Below are positions 23,801 through 31,761 of a stretch of 46,733 nt of DNA, piece by piece. A program made the translations under genes and the position numbers. This stretch comes from an uncultured Collinsella sp. GTDB lineage: Bacteria; Actinomycetota; Coriobacteriia; Coriobacteriales; Coriobacteriaceae. The stretch lies in the NCBI GenBank assembly GCA_902475245.1, contig CABRYP010000017.1, positions 1-46,733 on the forward strand, given 5' to 3'. How positions within the stretch are numbered: position 1 is the stretch's first letter; each line of letters opens with the position of its first letter. The notes under the pieces were generated by a model. It saw only the letters and a program-made list of their open reading frames with translations, made no database searches and was not told where the DNA came from.

Positions 23801-24531
23801 TGGAGGCTGGTGGCGATGAGGGGGCGGTTGAGGGCTGCCTCGAAGCGATCTGCCATTGTTGGGTCGGCAAGCGTGTCGGCTTGGTTGAGCATGATACGGG
23901 CATTGTTGAGGTTCAGCATCTGCAGCTCGGCATTGAGCACCTGGGCGACGCGCTCTGGGGTGGCAGCGTCGGTGGGCTCGCAGCCGCAGCGCTCGCAGAA
24001 GAGCTCGGGGCGGTGGACAACCTCGGCGACGGGCTTGCCCAGCCCCGAGGCGCCGACGACCCAGACAACGTTTGTCGCGGCGGCGGGAATTACCGGCTCC
24101 CAGGCGGCATGTGCCTTGAGCGGGAGTCGCTTGCTGCCATCTGCCTCGGCCAACACATAGTCAAAGCGCTGCGCCAGCTGGTCGAGCGGCTCAGCGGGGG
24201 CGGAGAGCTTGCCTGTCTCCGGGTCCAAAACACCCGTCTGGCAGATGCTTCCGCGGACAAGTCCCGCGCATGCCTCGCAGGTGCAGCCGGGAACATGTAG
24301 GGTCCCCGGCTTCCAAGGCGCGGCGTCCAGGCGACGGCTCGACCCGTCCCATGGCACGCCGGCGACGGGAAACATGTGCGTGGTGGTACAGAGGAGCACG
24401 CCGCCGCCAGCGCGCATGAGCTCGAGACCCAGCGTCTTCAGCAGCGTCGACTTGCCGCCACTGCCGATAATCGCGGTAATGCCCGGCTCGATCCTGAGCG
24501 CGGAGGCAAGATTGCCGCTAACCGTTTCCAT
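23794..24531 (-). CDS. yqeC: Selenium-cofactor biosynthesis protein YqeC
   Basis: A 245-residue protein with an N-terminal P-loop (IIGSGGKSTLL near residue 22), a GCTCEACAGL cysteine cluster near 80, and YVLAEADGSKRLPLK near 127. YqeC is a marker of selenium-dependent molybdenum hydroxylases and always travels with YqeB. Its exact chemistry is unsettled. It is on the opposite strand to the rest of the block and divergent from yqeB, with its own upstream region. The ATG is preceded by a GGCGG-type site. Confidence 0.88.
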   Translation of the reverse strand: METVSGNLASALRIEPGITAIIGSGGKSTLLKTLGLELMRAGGGVLLCTTTHMFPVAGVPWDGSSRRLDAAPWKPGTLHVPGCTCEACAGLVRGSICQTGVLDPETGKLSAPAEPLDQLAQRFDYVLAEADGSKRLPLKAHAAWEPVIPAAATNVVWVVGASGLGKPVAEVVHRPELFCERCGCEPTDAATPERVAQVLNAELQMLNLNNARIMLNQADTLADPTMADRFEAALNRPLIATSLQG

Positions 24532-24543
24532 CTGTTCACCGCC

Positions 24544-24596
24544 GTATAATACTGTGATAATAAATAATCATCAGAGTAGCGGCCGAACCGCTTTTG
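24544..24596. promoter_or_regulatory. Divergent yqeC/yqeB promoter region with hairpin
   Basis: An A/T-rich stretch contains TATAAT at 24544-24549 on the plus strand and TATTAT-like boxes on the minus strand, serving yqeB and yqeC. In the yqeB leader AGCGG (24578-24582) pairs with CCGCT (24588-24592) followed by TTTTG, a small attenuator-like hairpin. Confidence 0.45.
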
Positions 24597-24633
24597 CTCT
24601 GCTCAAACCGTAGCACAGGGAGGTGCCCCGGGA

Positions 24634-25428
24634 ATGCTCGTTTATGTTCGCGGCGCCGGCGATATCGCCACGGGTGTCGCTGCCCGTTTGGTGCGCGCCG
24701 GCGTGTCGGTTGTCATGGCCGATATCGCGGTTCCCACGTGCATCCGCCGCACAATCAGTTTTTGCGAGGCCATTCGCCTGGGCGAGGTCCAGGTCGAGGG
24801 CATTCGCGCTCGCTTGGCACAGACGCCGGCTGAGGCGCTTGCGATTGCCGAGGCTGGAGACGTCGCCGTTGTGGTAGACCCCCAGGCCAAGATGATCGGC
24901 GAGCTGAAACCCGCGGCTGTGGTCGACGCGATTTTGGCTAAGCGCAACTTGGGCACCACGCGCGACATGGCGCCCGCCGTCATCGCCGTGGGGCCGGGCT
25001 TTACCGCGCCGGTTGACTGCGACGCCGTGGTCGAGACCATGCGCGGGCATTTTCTCGGCCGTGTCATTACCCAAGGTTCGCCCCAGCCTAACACGGGCGT
25101 GCCGGGCATTATCGCCGGCTATGGCAAGGAACGTGTTATCCACAGCCCCGCCGCCGGCGTGTTTCGGTCCGACCGCGCAATCGGCGACATCGTGAGCGCC
25201 GGAGACGTGATTGGCTACGCGGGCGATACGCCCATGTGCACGCAGATCGATGGCTGTCTGCGCGGGCTTTTGGCGAACGGCGTGCAGGTGACTGAGGGCT
25301 TTAAATGCGCCGATGTCGATCCGCGCGGCGACGCCAGCTACATCAACTATATTTCGGACAAGGCGACATCGGTCGGCGGCGGCGTGCTCGAGGCACTCGC
25401 TATGCTCACCGATGTCTTTAGAGGATAG
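24634..25428 (+). CDS. yqeB: Selenium-dependent molybdenum cofactor protein YqeB
   Basis: A 264-residue protein starting with a Rossmann-type segment (VRGAGDIATGVAARLV). Further landmarks are VAVVVDPQAKM near 80, VIAVGPGFTAP near 113 and SPAAGVFRS near 172. YqeB is one of the two genes that accompany selenium-dependent molybdenum hydroxylases and is thought to help insert selenium or mature the cofactor. The ATG follows GGGAGG. The XdhC-like gene follows after 9 bp. Confidence 0.88.
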   Translation: MLVYVRGAGDIATGVAARLVRAGVSVVMADIAVPTCIRRTISFCEAIRLGEVQVEGIRARLAQTPAEALAIAEAGDVAVVVDPQAKMIGELKPAAVVDAILAKRNLGTTRDMAPAVIAVGPGFTAPVDCDAVVETMRGHFLGRVITQGSPQPNTGVPGIIAGYGKERVIHSPAAGVFRSDRAIGDIVSAGDVIGYAGDTPMCTQIDGCLRGLLANGVQVTEGFKCADVDPRGDASYINYISDKATSVGGGVLEALAMLTDVFRG

Positions 25429-25437
25429 AAGGCGGCA

Positions 25438-26481
25438 ATGGAAAAGCTCGATGTTGTGAATGCGGCGCTTGCCGCCCTGCGTGCTGGCGAGACGTGCGAG
25501 CTCGTGGTCGTGGCCGGTACGGCGGGGTCATCACCACGCGGCGTGGGCGCCTGGATGGCCGTCTTTGCCGATGGCAGCCAAGCGGGCACCATCGGCGGCG
25601 GCAAGATTGAGCTTTTTGCGCTGGACGAGGCGCGCGAGCTGCTGGCCGCAGGGCAATCGCGTCTGGTCCGCTACACCATGGGCGGCGAGAACTCCGATAC
25701 CGGCATGATCTGCGGCGGGGCCATCTGCCTGTGCTACCTGCATCTGGACTCGACCCAGGCACCGTTGTTCCAGTCGGTTGCCGACGTCTTGGCCTATCGG
25801 CGCATCGGCGACTTCGTCATCGACTTTGAGCCGTTTATCGCGAGCGCGCTCGAGGGCGATGTGGTTGAGTACCATGGCGAGACATCGCGCCATACCATTG
25901 CCGGCTGCCCCGAGCTTTCGCTGGTGGAGGAGGGGAGTAAGGTCACCTACACCAACGCCGCCTCCGAGATTCCCCCGGCGCACATCGAGACGCTCTGCCC
26001 CGAGGGCCTGACCTATATCTTTGGCTGCGGCCACGTGGGCGCTGCGACGGCGCGGGTGCTCACGGCGGCGGGCTTTGCCGTCGTGGCCTGCGACGACCGC
26101 CCCGGCACGCTGACCCCCGAATGGGTGCCCGGTGTCTACGACCGTCGTCTGGTCGACTACAAGAACCTGAGCGAGCAGTGCCCAATCGGCCCGCGCGACC
26201 TGGTGGTCGTTGCCACAGCAGGCCACAAGTCCGATATCGACGTGGTGATTCAGGCCATGCGCGCCAAACCCGCCTATCTGGGCTGTCTGGGTTCGCGCCG
26301 CAAGACGGCCTTTGTGCGCGCCCGCCTGGAGCAGGAGGGCTTTACGCAGGACCAGATCGACGAGCTGCACCTGCCGATCGGCGTTGCCATCGAGGCCGAG
26401 GACCCCGAGGAGATCGCCATCTCCATAGCCGCCGAGATGATCCACCTGCGCCGCACCAAGCTCGTCCCCCGCAAGCGCTAA
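25438..26481 (+). CDS. XdhC/CoxI-family maturation factor
   Basis: A 347-residue protein with the two XdhC domains: an N-terminal XdhC/CoxI segment (VVVAGTAGSSPRGVGAWM near 22, GMICGGAICL near 89) and a C-terminal NAD-type Rossmann fold (IFGCGHVGAATARV near 196). A conserved GCLGSRRKT motif lies near 281. XdhC proteins bind and sulfurate the molybdenum cofactor before inserting it into XdhD-type enzymes. It is translationally close to yqeB (9 bp). The name xdhC is used for several unrelated genes, so no symbol is given. Confidence 0.88.
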   Translation: MEKLDVVNAALAALRAGETCELVVVAGTAGSSPRGVGAWMAVFADGSQAGTIGGGKIELFALDEARELLAAGQSRLVRYTMGGENSDTGMICGGAICLCYLHLDSTQAPLFQSVADVLAYRRIGDFVIDFEPFIASALEGDVVEYHGETSRHTIAGCPELSLVEEGSKVTYTNAASEIPPAHIETLCPEGLTYIFGCGHVGAATARVLTAAGFAVVACDDRPGTLTPEWVPGVYDRRLVDYKNLSEQCPIGPRDLVVVATAGHKSDIDVVIQAMRAKPAYLGCLGSRRKTAFVRARLEQEGFTQDQIDELHLPIGVAIEAEDPEEIAISIAAEMIHLRRTKLVPRKR

Positions 26482-26551
26482 TCGCATCCCACATGAGCTG
26501 CCCCAGCCCTCTGCCGCATGCGGGTCAAAATGCTACCTGTGTCATATGCCC

Positions 26552-26557
26552 TATAAT
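26552..26557 (+). promoter_or_regulatory. TATAAT box ahead of the second permease
   Basis: A perfect TATAAT lies 52 bp before the permease ATG and 70 bp after the XdhC-like gene. No good -35 is seen at 17 bp, so this is a tentative -10. Confidence 0.4.
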
Positions 26558-26608
26558 GTCCGACCGTTGAGCGGCGTGGGGCCGCTGCTTAAGGTATGGG
26601 AGGCGCAA

Positions 26609-27922
26609 ATGGCAGAGTCGGCAGCAGGGGATGCCCTGTTCGAGCGTACGGGAAAAGTTTCGTTTGTGCAGGTATTACCCCATGCGCTGCAGCATGTGCT
26701 GGCGGCATTCGCTGGTATCGTCACGCCCGCCATCATTATCGCGTCGGTCTGTGGCTTTACCCCTCAAGAGGAAGCCGCTGTCATCCAGGCGTCGCTCGTC
26801 CTCTCGGCGCTCGACATTTTCCTTCAACAGTTCCCCATAAAAGGTGTCGTCGGTTCGGGCCTGCCCATCGTGATGGGCGCGAGCTTTACCTTCGTGCCGG
26901 CGCTCAAGGCGGTCGGTCTTGAGCTCGGCTTTGAGGCCGTGCTGGGCGCCCAGGTAATCGGCGGCGCGCTCGTCGTGCTCTTCGGCCTGCTGTTTAGGCG
27001 TGTGAGCTTTCTGTTCCCGGCCCCGGTGCTTGGCACCGTCATCTTTGTCATTGGCCTGTCGTTATGCCCAGTGGCAGTTGCCTCCATGGCGGGCGGGGAG
27101 GGCGCTGCCGATTTTGGCAGTGTCACCAACTGGGCCGTCGCGCTCGTGACGTTTGTCGTCACCTTTATGGCCGGTAACTACGGCAAGGGCGCGCTTAGGC
27201 TGGGCAGCATCCTGGCCGGTATCTGCGCGGGCTTTGTTTTGGCTGCAGCGTTGGGCATGGTCGATTTCTCGGCTATCGCGACCGCCAGCTGGTTTGCTCC
27301 GCCTGCCCTGGGCGCCCATCGCCTGGTGTTCGACCCGGCCGCGTGCGCCGTCGTGGGCGTTGTCGCCATTGTCAACGCCGTGCAGGTCATGGGCGAGTTT
27401 GCCGCTGTCTCGTCCGCTGCGCTCGATACCCCTGCGACCGATAGCCAGATTTCGGGCGGTTTGATCGCCAACGGCCTGGTCGGTATGCTGTCGGGCTTTT
27501 TGGGCGGCGTCCCCACGGCAACCTTTGGCCAGAATGTGGGCATTATCGCCGAGAACAAGATCGTCAACCGTGTGGTCTTTACGCTTGCCGCCGCCATCTT
27601 GCTCATCGCGGGCCTGCTGCCCAAGTGCGCGGCAGTGCTCACGTCCATTCCGCAGCCGGTAATCGGCGGCGCCACGATCGGCGTGTTCGCGACCATCGGC
27701 ATGAACGGCGTGGTCATGTTTTCCCGCCACGGCCTGTCTCAGCGCGATACCACGCTCATGGGCCTCTCCATCGCCTTCGGCACGGGCATCGAGCACACGG
27801 CCGGCGCGCTTGCTGGCGCTGGATTCCCCGCATGGGTTGGCACCGTCTTTGGCGGATCCTCCATTGCCGTCGCCGCGCTTGTCGCCGTCGTCCTCAACCT
27901 GGTCCTGCCCCACCAAAAATAA
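26609..27922 (+). CDS. NCS2-family purine permease (second copy)
   Basis: A 437-residue paralogue of the permease at 66, with HALQHVLAAFAGIVTPA, GLPIVMGASFTFVP, the FGQNVGII motif and IPQPVIGGATIGVFATIG in the same order. The two differ enough throughout to suggest different substrates or affinities, such as xanthine against urate. The start at 26609 follows GGGAGG; an open frame to 26546 includes the likely promoter and is not coding. A 24-bp inverted repeat lies 14 bp after the stop. Confidence 0.9.
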   Translation: MAESAAGDALFERTGKVSFVQVLPHALQHVLAAFAGIVTPAIIIASVCGFTPQEEAAVIQASLVLSALDIFLQQFPIKGVVGSGLPIVMGASFTFVPALKAVGLELGFEAVLGAQVIGGALVVLFGLLFRRVSFLFPAPVLGTVIFVIGLSLCPVAVASMAGGEGAADFGSVTNWAVALVTFVVTFMAGNYGKGALRLGSILAGICAGFVLAAALGMVDFSAIATASWFAPPALGAHRLVFDPAACAVVGVVAIVNAVQVMGEFAAVSSAALDTPATDSQISGGLIANGLVGMLSGFLGGVPTATFGQNVGIIAENKIVNRVVFTLAAAILLIAGLLPKCAAVLTSIPQPVIGGATIGVFATIGMNGVVMFSRHGLSQRDTTLMGLSIAFGTGIEHTAGALAGAGFPAWVGTVFGGSSIAVAALVAVVLNLVLPHQK

Positions 27923-27936
27923 CGCCCCATATATGA

Positions 27937-28001
27937 GTTGCGGTGAAATACGGACTGTTTAAGCCTGTTAGGCCGCCAAACAGTCCGTATTTCACCGCAA
28001 C
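27937..28001. terminator. 65-bp nested palindrome after the second permease
   Basis: Perfect 24-bp arms (27937-27960 and 27978-28001, starting GTTGCGGTGAAA) enclose a small GCCT/AGGC hairpin. CTGCTTTTT follows, so it can act as a plus-strand terminator, but the arms are much longer than usual. Confidence 0.7.
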
Positions 28002-28229
28002 TGCTTTTTGGGATCCATTTGTGCGGGGGAGTTGTGGAGTTGTGCAGGCAGACGAGGTTTTTCTGGAAATACGCTCCCGATGCGCGTATAGTACCGATTG
28101 TTTTGTCGGCTCCTGCTGCGTCGAGTCCAAACCGCAAAATGCCATGAGCGGCGCGGATGCAGCCAGGAGGCACGAGGACAACCCATCGTGGCCACGCCCC
28201 GTGCTTAAAACCCCAAGAAGGAGTGAACA
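28002..28229 (+). promoter_or_regulatory. Leader and probable promoter of the rplE operon
   Basis: This 228-bp stretch has no gene. TATAGT at about 28087-28092 is a possible -10, giving a leader of about 135 nt; no strong -35 is seen. AGAAGGAG lies just before the rplE ATG. No 3' end of rplX can be read in any frame here. Confidence 0.4.
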
Positions 28230-28787
28230 ATGGCAGAAGAGAAGTATGTGCCGCGTCTGAAGACCAAGTACAACAACGAGGTCAAGCAGCAGCTTCAGGA
28301 CAAGTTCCAGTACGAGAACGTCATGATGATCCCCAAGTTTGAGAAGATCGTCGTGAACATGGGTGTCGGCGAGGCCGCTACCGATTCCAAGGCCATCGAC
28401 GGTGCCGTGCGCGACCTGCGCGCCATCACCGGCCAGCAGCCGATGATCACCCGTGCCCGCAAGTCCATCGCTACCTTCCGCCTGCGCGCTGGTATGCCGA
28501 TCGGCTGCAAGGTTACCCTGCGTGGCGACCGTATGTGGGAGTTCTTCGATCGTCTGACCTCCGTCGCGATCCCCCGTATCCGCGACTTCCGCGGCATCTC
28601 GGCCAAGAGCTTCGACGGCCGTGGTAACTTCTCCATGGGCGTCACCGAGCAGCTCATCTTCCCCGAGATCGACTTCGACTCCGTCGATCACCAGCGTGGT
28701 ATGGACATCACTTTCGTGACCACCGCCAACACCGATGAGGAGGCCAAGGCCCTTCTGGACGCCTTCGGTTTCCCGTTCAAGAAATAG
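28230..28787 (+). CDS. rplE: 50S ribosomal protein L5
   Basis: A 185-residue protein with the L5 signatures KIVVNMGVGEA near residue 35, RARKSIATFRLR near 73 and VAIPRIRDFRG near 110. L5 binds 5S rRNA. It is the first gene of the ribosomal block; in most bacteria rplX precedes it, but here the purine permease does. rpsN follows after a 79-bp gap with a hairpin. Confidence 0.97.
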   Translation: MAEEKYVPRLKTKYNNEVKQQLQDKFQYENVMMIPKFEKIVVNMGVGEAATDSKAIDGAVRDLRAITGQQPMITRARKSIATFRLRAGMPIGCKVTLRGDRMWEFFDRLTSVAIPRIRDFRGISAKSFDGRGNFSMGVTEQLIFPEIDFDSVDHQRGMDITFVTTANTDEEAKALLDAFGFPFKK

Positions 28788-28803
28788 GTTCACCTGCCCT
28801 ATG

Positions 28804-28831
28804 AGCGCCGTTCCCACAAGGGGGCGGCGCT
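28804..28831 (+). other. Hairpin between rplE and rpsN
   Basis: AGCGCCG (28804-28810) pairs with CGGCGCT (28825-28831) with a CCC/GGG extension inside. No T-run follows. It sits where autogenous control of the spc operon is known in other bacteria, but a protein-binding site is only inferred. Confidence 0.4.
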
Positions 28832-28866
28832 TGGGGCGAACAATACTCTATGTGAGGAGGATATAA

Positions 28867-29052
28867 GTGGCTAAGACATCGATGATCGTCAAGTGCAATC
28901 GCAAGCAGAAATTCTCTACTCGTGAGTACACGCGCTGCCAGCGCTGCGGCCGTCCGCACTCTGTGTACCGCAAGTTCGGCCTGTGCCGTGTCTGCTTCCG
29001 CGAGCTTGCACTCAAGGGCGAGCTTCCCGGCGTTAAGAAGGCCAGCTGGTAA
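28867..29052 (+). CDS. rpsN: 30S ribosomal protein S14, zinc type
   Basis: A 61-residue S14 of the short zinc-binding type, with CQRCGRP and CRVCFRE supplying the four cysteines. It starts with GTG after a strong GAGGAGG. Length fits type Z S14 proteins of Actinobacteria and Firmicutes. The 119 bp to rpsH hold only the rpsH ribosome-binding site. Confidence 0.97.
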   Translation: MAKTSMIVKCNRKQKFSTREYTRCQRCGRPHSVYRKFGLCRVCFRELALKGELPGVKKASW

Positions 29053-29171
29053 GTCACTACCAGCGTTTCAAGCATCAGTTTGGAACAGGGAAAACGCGCT
29101 AGTTAGGCTTTGCCGTTAAGGGCGGCGAAGAACCAAGAGCACGTGTTCATCAAGAACGAAGGAGAATCTGT

Positions 29172-29570
29172 ATGAACCTTACAGACCCGATCGCAGATAT
29201 GCTTACGCGCATCCGTAACGCTAACTCTGTGAACAAGGCCACGGTCTCCATGCCGAGCAGCAAGAAGCTCGTCGAGATCGCTCGTGTTCTGCACGAGGAG
29301 GGCTACATCGAGGGCTACGATGTCGAGGACACCGTTCCCCAGAAGACTCTGCACATCACGCTTAAGTATGGTCCCAAGAAGGCTAAGGTCATCAACGGCA
29401 TCCGCCGCATTTCCAAGCCGGGCCTGCGTAAGTACACCGGCGTTGCCGACATGCCCCGCGTCCGCGGTGGCCTTGGTACCGCCATTATTTCCACCAGCCA
29501 TGGCGTCATGACCGACCGCGATGCTCGCAAGCACAACGTCGGCGGCGAGATCATCGCTTACGTCTGGTAA
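29172..29570 (+). CDS. rpsH: 30S ribosomal protein S8
   Basis: A 132-residue S8, recognised from DPIADMLTRIRNAN at the N-terminus, RRISKPGLRKY near 77 and GTAIISTSHGVMTD near 103. S8 binds 16S rRNA helix 21 and in E. coli represses the spc operon. The ATG follows AAGGAG. Confidence 0.97.
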   Translation: MNLTDPIADMLTRIRNANSVNKATVSMPSSKKLVEIARVLHEEGYIEGYDVEDTVPQKTLHITLKYGPKKAKVINGIRRISKPGLRKYTGVADMPRVRGGLGTAIISTSHGVMTDRDARKHNVGGEIIAYVW

Positions 29571-29603
29571 TTCGCTCGGTAGGTAGAAGGAAAGGAGATC
29601 ACC

Positions 29604-30140
29604 GTGTCTCGTATCGGTAATAAGCCTGTCCAGATTCCCGCCGGAGTCGAAGTGGCAGTCAACGGCAACAACGTTGTCGTCAAGGGCCCCAAGGGCCAGC
29701 TCGAGCTCGATGTCTTTGAGAAGCTCGCTATCAACGTCGAGGACAACGTCCTCACCGTTTCCCGTCCCGACGACGAGCGTGAGACCCGTGCCCGTCACGG
29801 CCTCACCCGCGCCCTCATCCACAACATGGTTGTTGGCGTTTCCGAGGGCTTCGAGAAGAAGCTCGAGCTCGCCGGCGTCGGTTACCGCGTGCAGCAGAAG
29901 GGCAAGAACCTCGAGTTCTCCCTGGGCTTCTCGCACCCCGTGATCGTCGAGGCTCCCGAGGGCATCACCTTCGAGGTTCCCGACAACACCCACGTGAACG
30001 TCAAGGGTATCAACAAGCAGCAGGTCGGTCAGATCGCCGCTGAGATCCGCGGCCATCGTCCTCCCGAGCCTTACAAGGGCAAGGGTATCCACTACGTTGG
30101 CGAGCACATCCGCCGCAAGCTGGGTAAGGCCGCCAAGTAG
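29604..30140 (+). CDS. rplF: 50S ribosomal protein L6
   Basis: A 178-residue L6 starting with GTG after AAAGGAG. The start SRIGNKPVQIPAGV, GVGYRVQQKG near 92 and RPPEPYKGKGI near the C-terminus are diagnostic. It lies 33 bp behind rpsH. Confidence 0.97.
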   Translation: MSRIGNKPVQIPAGVEVAVNGNNVVVKGPKGQLELDVFEKLAINVEDNVLTVSRPDDERETRARHGLTRALIHNMVVGVSEGFEKKLELAGVGYRVQQKGKNLEFSLGFSHPVIVEAPEGITFEVPDNTHVNVKGINKQQVGQIAAEIRGHRPPEPYKGKGIHYVGEHIRRKLGKAAK

Positions 30141-30215
30141 TCGTAACCGACTCACTCGCATAAGACCAGCACCCCGTCAGGTGCTGGCAAGATCAACCTT
30201 TTTAGGAGTTTACGT

Positions 30216-30584
30216 ATGAACAAGCATAAGGCGAAGCTGGAAGGCCTCAAGCGTCGTCAGCGTCGTGTTCGCGGCAAGGTCTCGGGTACCTCCGAGCGTC
30301 CGCGTCTTCGCGTGACCCGTACTAACGCCAACATCTATGCCCAGATCATCGACGACAGCAAGGGCTCCAGCCTGACGCTTGTCTCTGCCTCGACCCTCGA
30401 GGCCGAGTTCAAGGGCACCCACACCTCGAACAAGGAGGCTGCGGAGAAGGTCGGTCAGCTCGTTGGCAAGCGTGCCATCGAGGCCGGCATCACCAAGGTC
30501 GCCTTCGATCGCGGTGGCCGTATCTACCATGGCCGCGTCAAGGCCCTCGCCGACGGTGCTCGTGCCGCCGGTCTCGAGTTCTAG
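30216..30584 (+). CDS. rplR: 50S ribosomal protein L18
   Basis: A 122-residue L18 with KRRQRRVRGKVSGT, RPRLRVTRTNANIYAQ and the C-terminal FDRGGRIYHGRVKALAD. It contacts 5S rRNA together with L5. A 75-bp gap to rplF contains AGCACC/GGTGCT arms. Confidence 0.97.
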   Translation: MNKHKAKLEGLKRRQRRVRGKVSGTSERPRLRVTRTNANIYAQIIDDSKGSSLTLVSASTLEAEFKGTHTSNKEAAEKVGQLVGKRAIEAGITKVAFDRGGRIYHGRVKALADGARAAGLEF

Positions 30585-30598
30585 GAGGTATGTAGCAC

Positions 30599-31123
30599 AT
30601 GGCTCGTAATCAGAAGCAGCAGCGCGAGGCCTCCGAGTTCGAGGAGCGCGTCGTTTACATCAACCGCGTGTCGAAGACCGTCAAGGGTGGTCGTCGCATG
30701 AGCCTCGTCGCTCTCGTCGTCGTTGGCGACGGCAAGGGCAACGTCGGCGTTGGCATGGGCAAGTCCGCTGAGGTGCCCATGGCCATCTCCAAGGCGTCTC
30801 TCGATGCCAAGAAGAACATGTTCCACGTGCCGGTGACCGAGCAGGGCACCATCCCGCACGAGGTTCTCGGCCACTTTGGTGCCGGCCGCATCATCATCAA
30901 GCCCGCTGTCGAGGGTACCGGCGTTATCGCCGGCGGCGCTGTGCGTCCCCTCTTCGAGCTTGCCGGCATCAAGAACGTCCTGTCCAAGTCCCTCGGTACC
31001 GACAACGGCCTCAACATCATCAAGGCTGCCGTCGAGGGCCTCAAGGAGCTCTCCAGCCCTGAGGACGTCGCGGCTCGCCGTGGCCTGACGGTCTCCGAGA
31101 TGTTCGTCGGTAAGGAGAACTAA
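30599..31123 (+). CDS. rpsE: 30S ribosomal protein S5
   Basis: A 174-residue S5 with EERVVYINRVSKTVKGGRR at the N-terminus, the glycine-rich GDGKGNVGVGMGKS near 43, and AGRIIIKPAVEGTGVIAGG near 97. It follows rplR by 14 bp. Confidence 0.97.
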   Translation: MARNQKQQREASEFEERVVYINRVSKTVKGGRRMSLVALVVVGDGKGNVGVGMGKSAEVPMAISKASLDAKKNMFHVPVTEQGTIPHEVLGHFGAGRIIIKPAVEGTGVIAGGAVRPLFELAGIKNVLSKSLGTDNGLNIIKAAVEGLKELSSPEDVAARRGLTVSEMFVGKEN

Positions 31124-31125
31124 GC

Positions 31126-31308
31126 ATGGCTGACACCATCAAGATCAAGCAGGTCCGCAGCACCAACGGTTGCAAGCAGGACCAGGTCCGTACTGTCCGT
31201 GCCCTCGGTCTCCACAGGATCCGCGAGGTTCGCGAGATTGCTGACAACGAGTCCGTCCGCGGCATGATCTTCAAGGTCAAGCACCTTGTCGAGATTGTAG
31301 AGGAGTAG
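31126..31308 (+). CDS. rpmD: 50S ribosomal protein L30
   Basis: A 60-residue L30 with IKIKQVRSTNG and ALGLHRIREVRE. It starts 2 bp after rpsE, so the two are translationally coupled. Confidence 0.96.
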   Translation: MADTIKIKQVRSTNGCKQDQVRTVRALGLHRIREVREIADNESVRGMIFKVKHLVEIVEE

Positions 31309-31311
31309 CAA

Positions 31312-31761
31312 ATGCAGCTTCACGATCTTACTCCCGCGCCCGGTTCCACCAAGAACCGCAAGCGCGTCGGCCGTGGCAATTCTTCGGGTCACGGCACCAC
31401 TTCTGGCCGCGGTCAGAAGGGCCAGGGTTCCCGCTCTGGCGGCACCAAGGGTGCCGGCTTCGAGGGTGGCCAGACTCCGCTGGCTATGCGCCTGCCCAAG
31501 CTTCCGGGCTTCCGTAATCCCCGTCGTATCGAGTACACCGCTGTTAACGTTGAGCGTCTCGAGCGCAAGTTCGAGGACGGCGCTGTGATCGACGGTGCCG
31601 CTCTTAAGGCCGCTCGCATCACCAAGAGCGAGTTCGAGCCCGTCAAGGTGCTCGGCAATGGTGAGCTCACCAAGAAGTTCACGGTCAAGGTCGACAAGGT
31701 CAGCGCTTCTGCGCAGGCCAAGATCGAGGCCGCCGGCGGAAAGGTCGAGCTGCCGTGCTAA
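31312..31761 (+). CDS. rplO: 50S ribosomal protein L15
   Basis: A 149-residue L15 with LHDLTPAPGSTKNRKRVGRG, the Gly-rich RGQKGQGSRSGG and GFEGGQTPLAMRLPK. Its last seven bases overlap the secY start. Confidence 0.97.
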   Translation: MQLHDLTPAPGSTKNRKRVGRGNSSGHGTTSGRGQKGQGSRSGGTKGAGFEGGQTPLAMRLPKLPGFRNPRRIEYTAVNVERLERKFEDGAVIDGAALKAARITKSEFEPVKVLGNGELTKKFTVKVDKVSASAQAKIEAAGGKVELPC

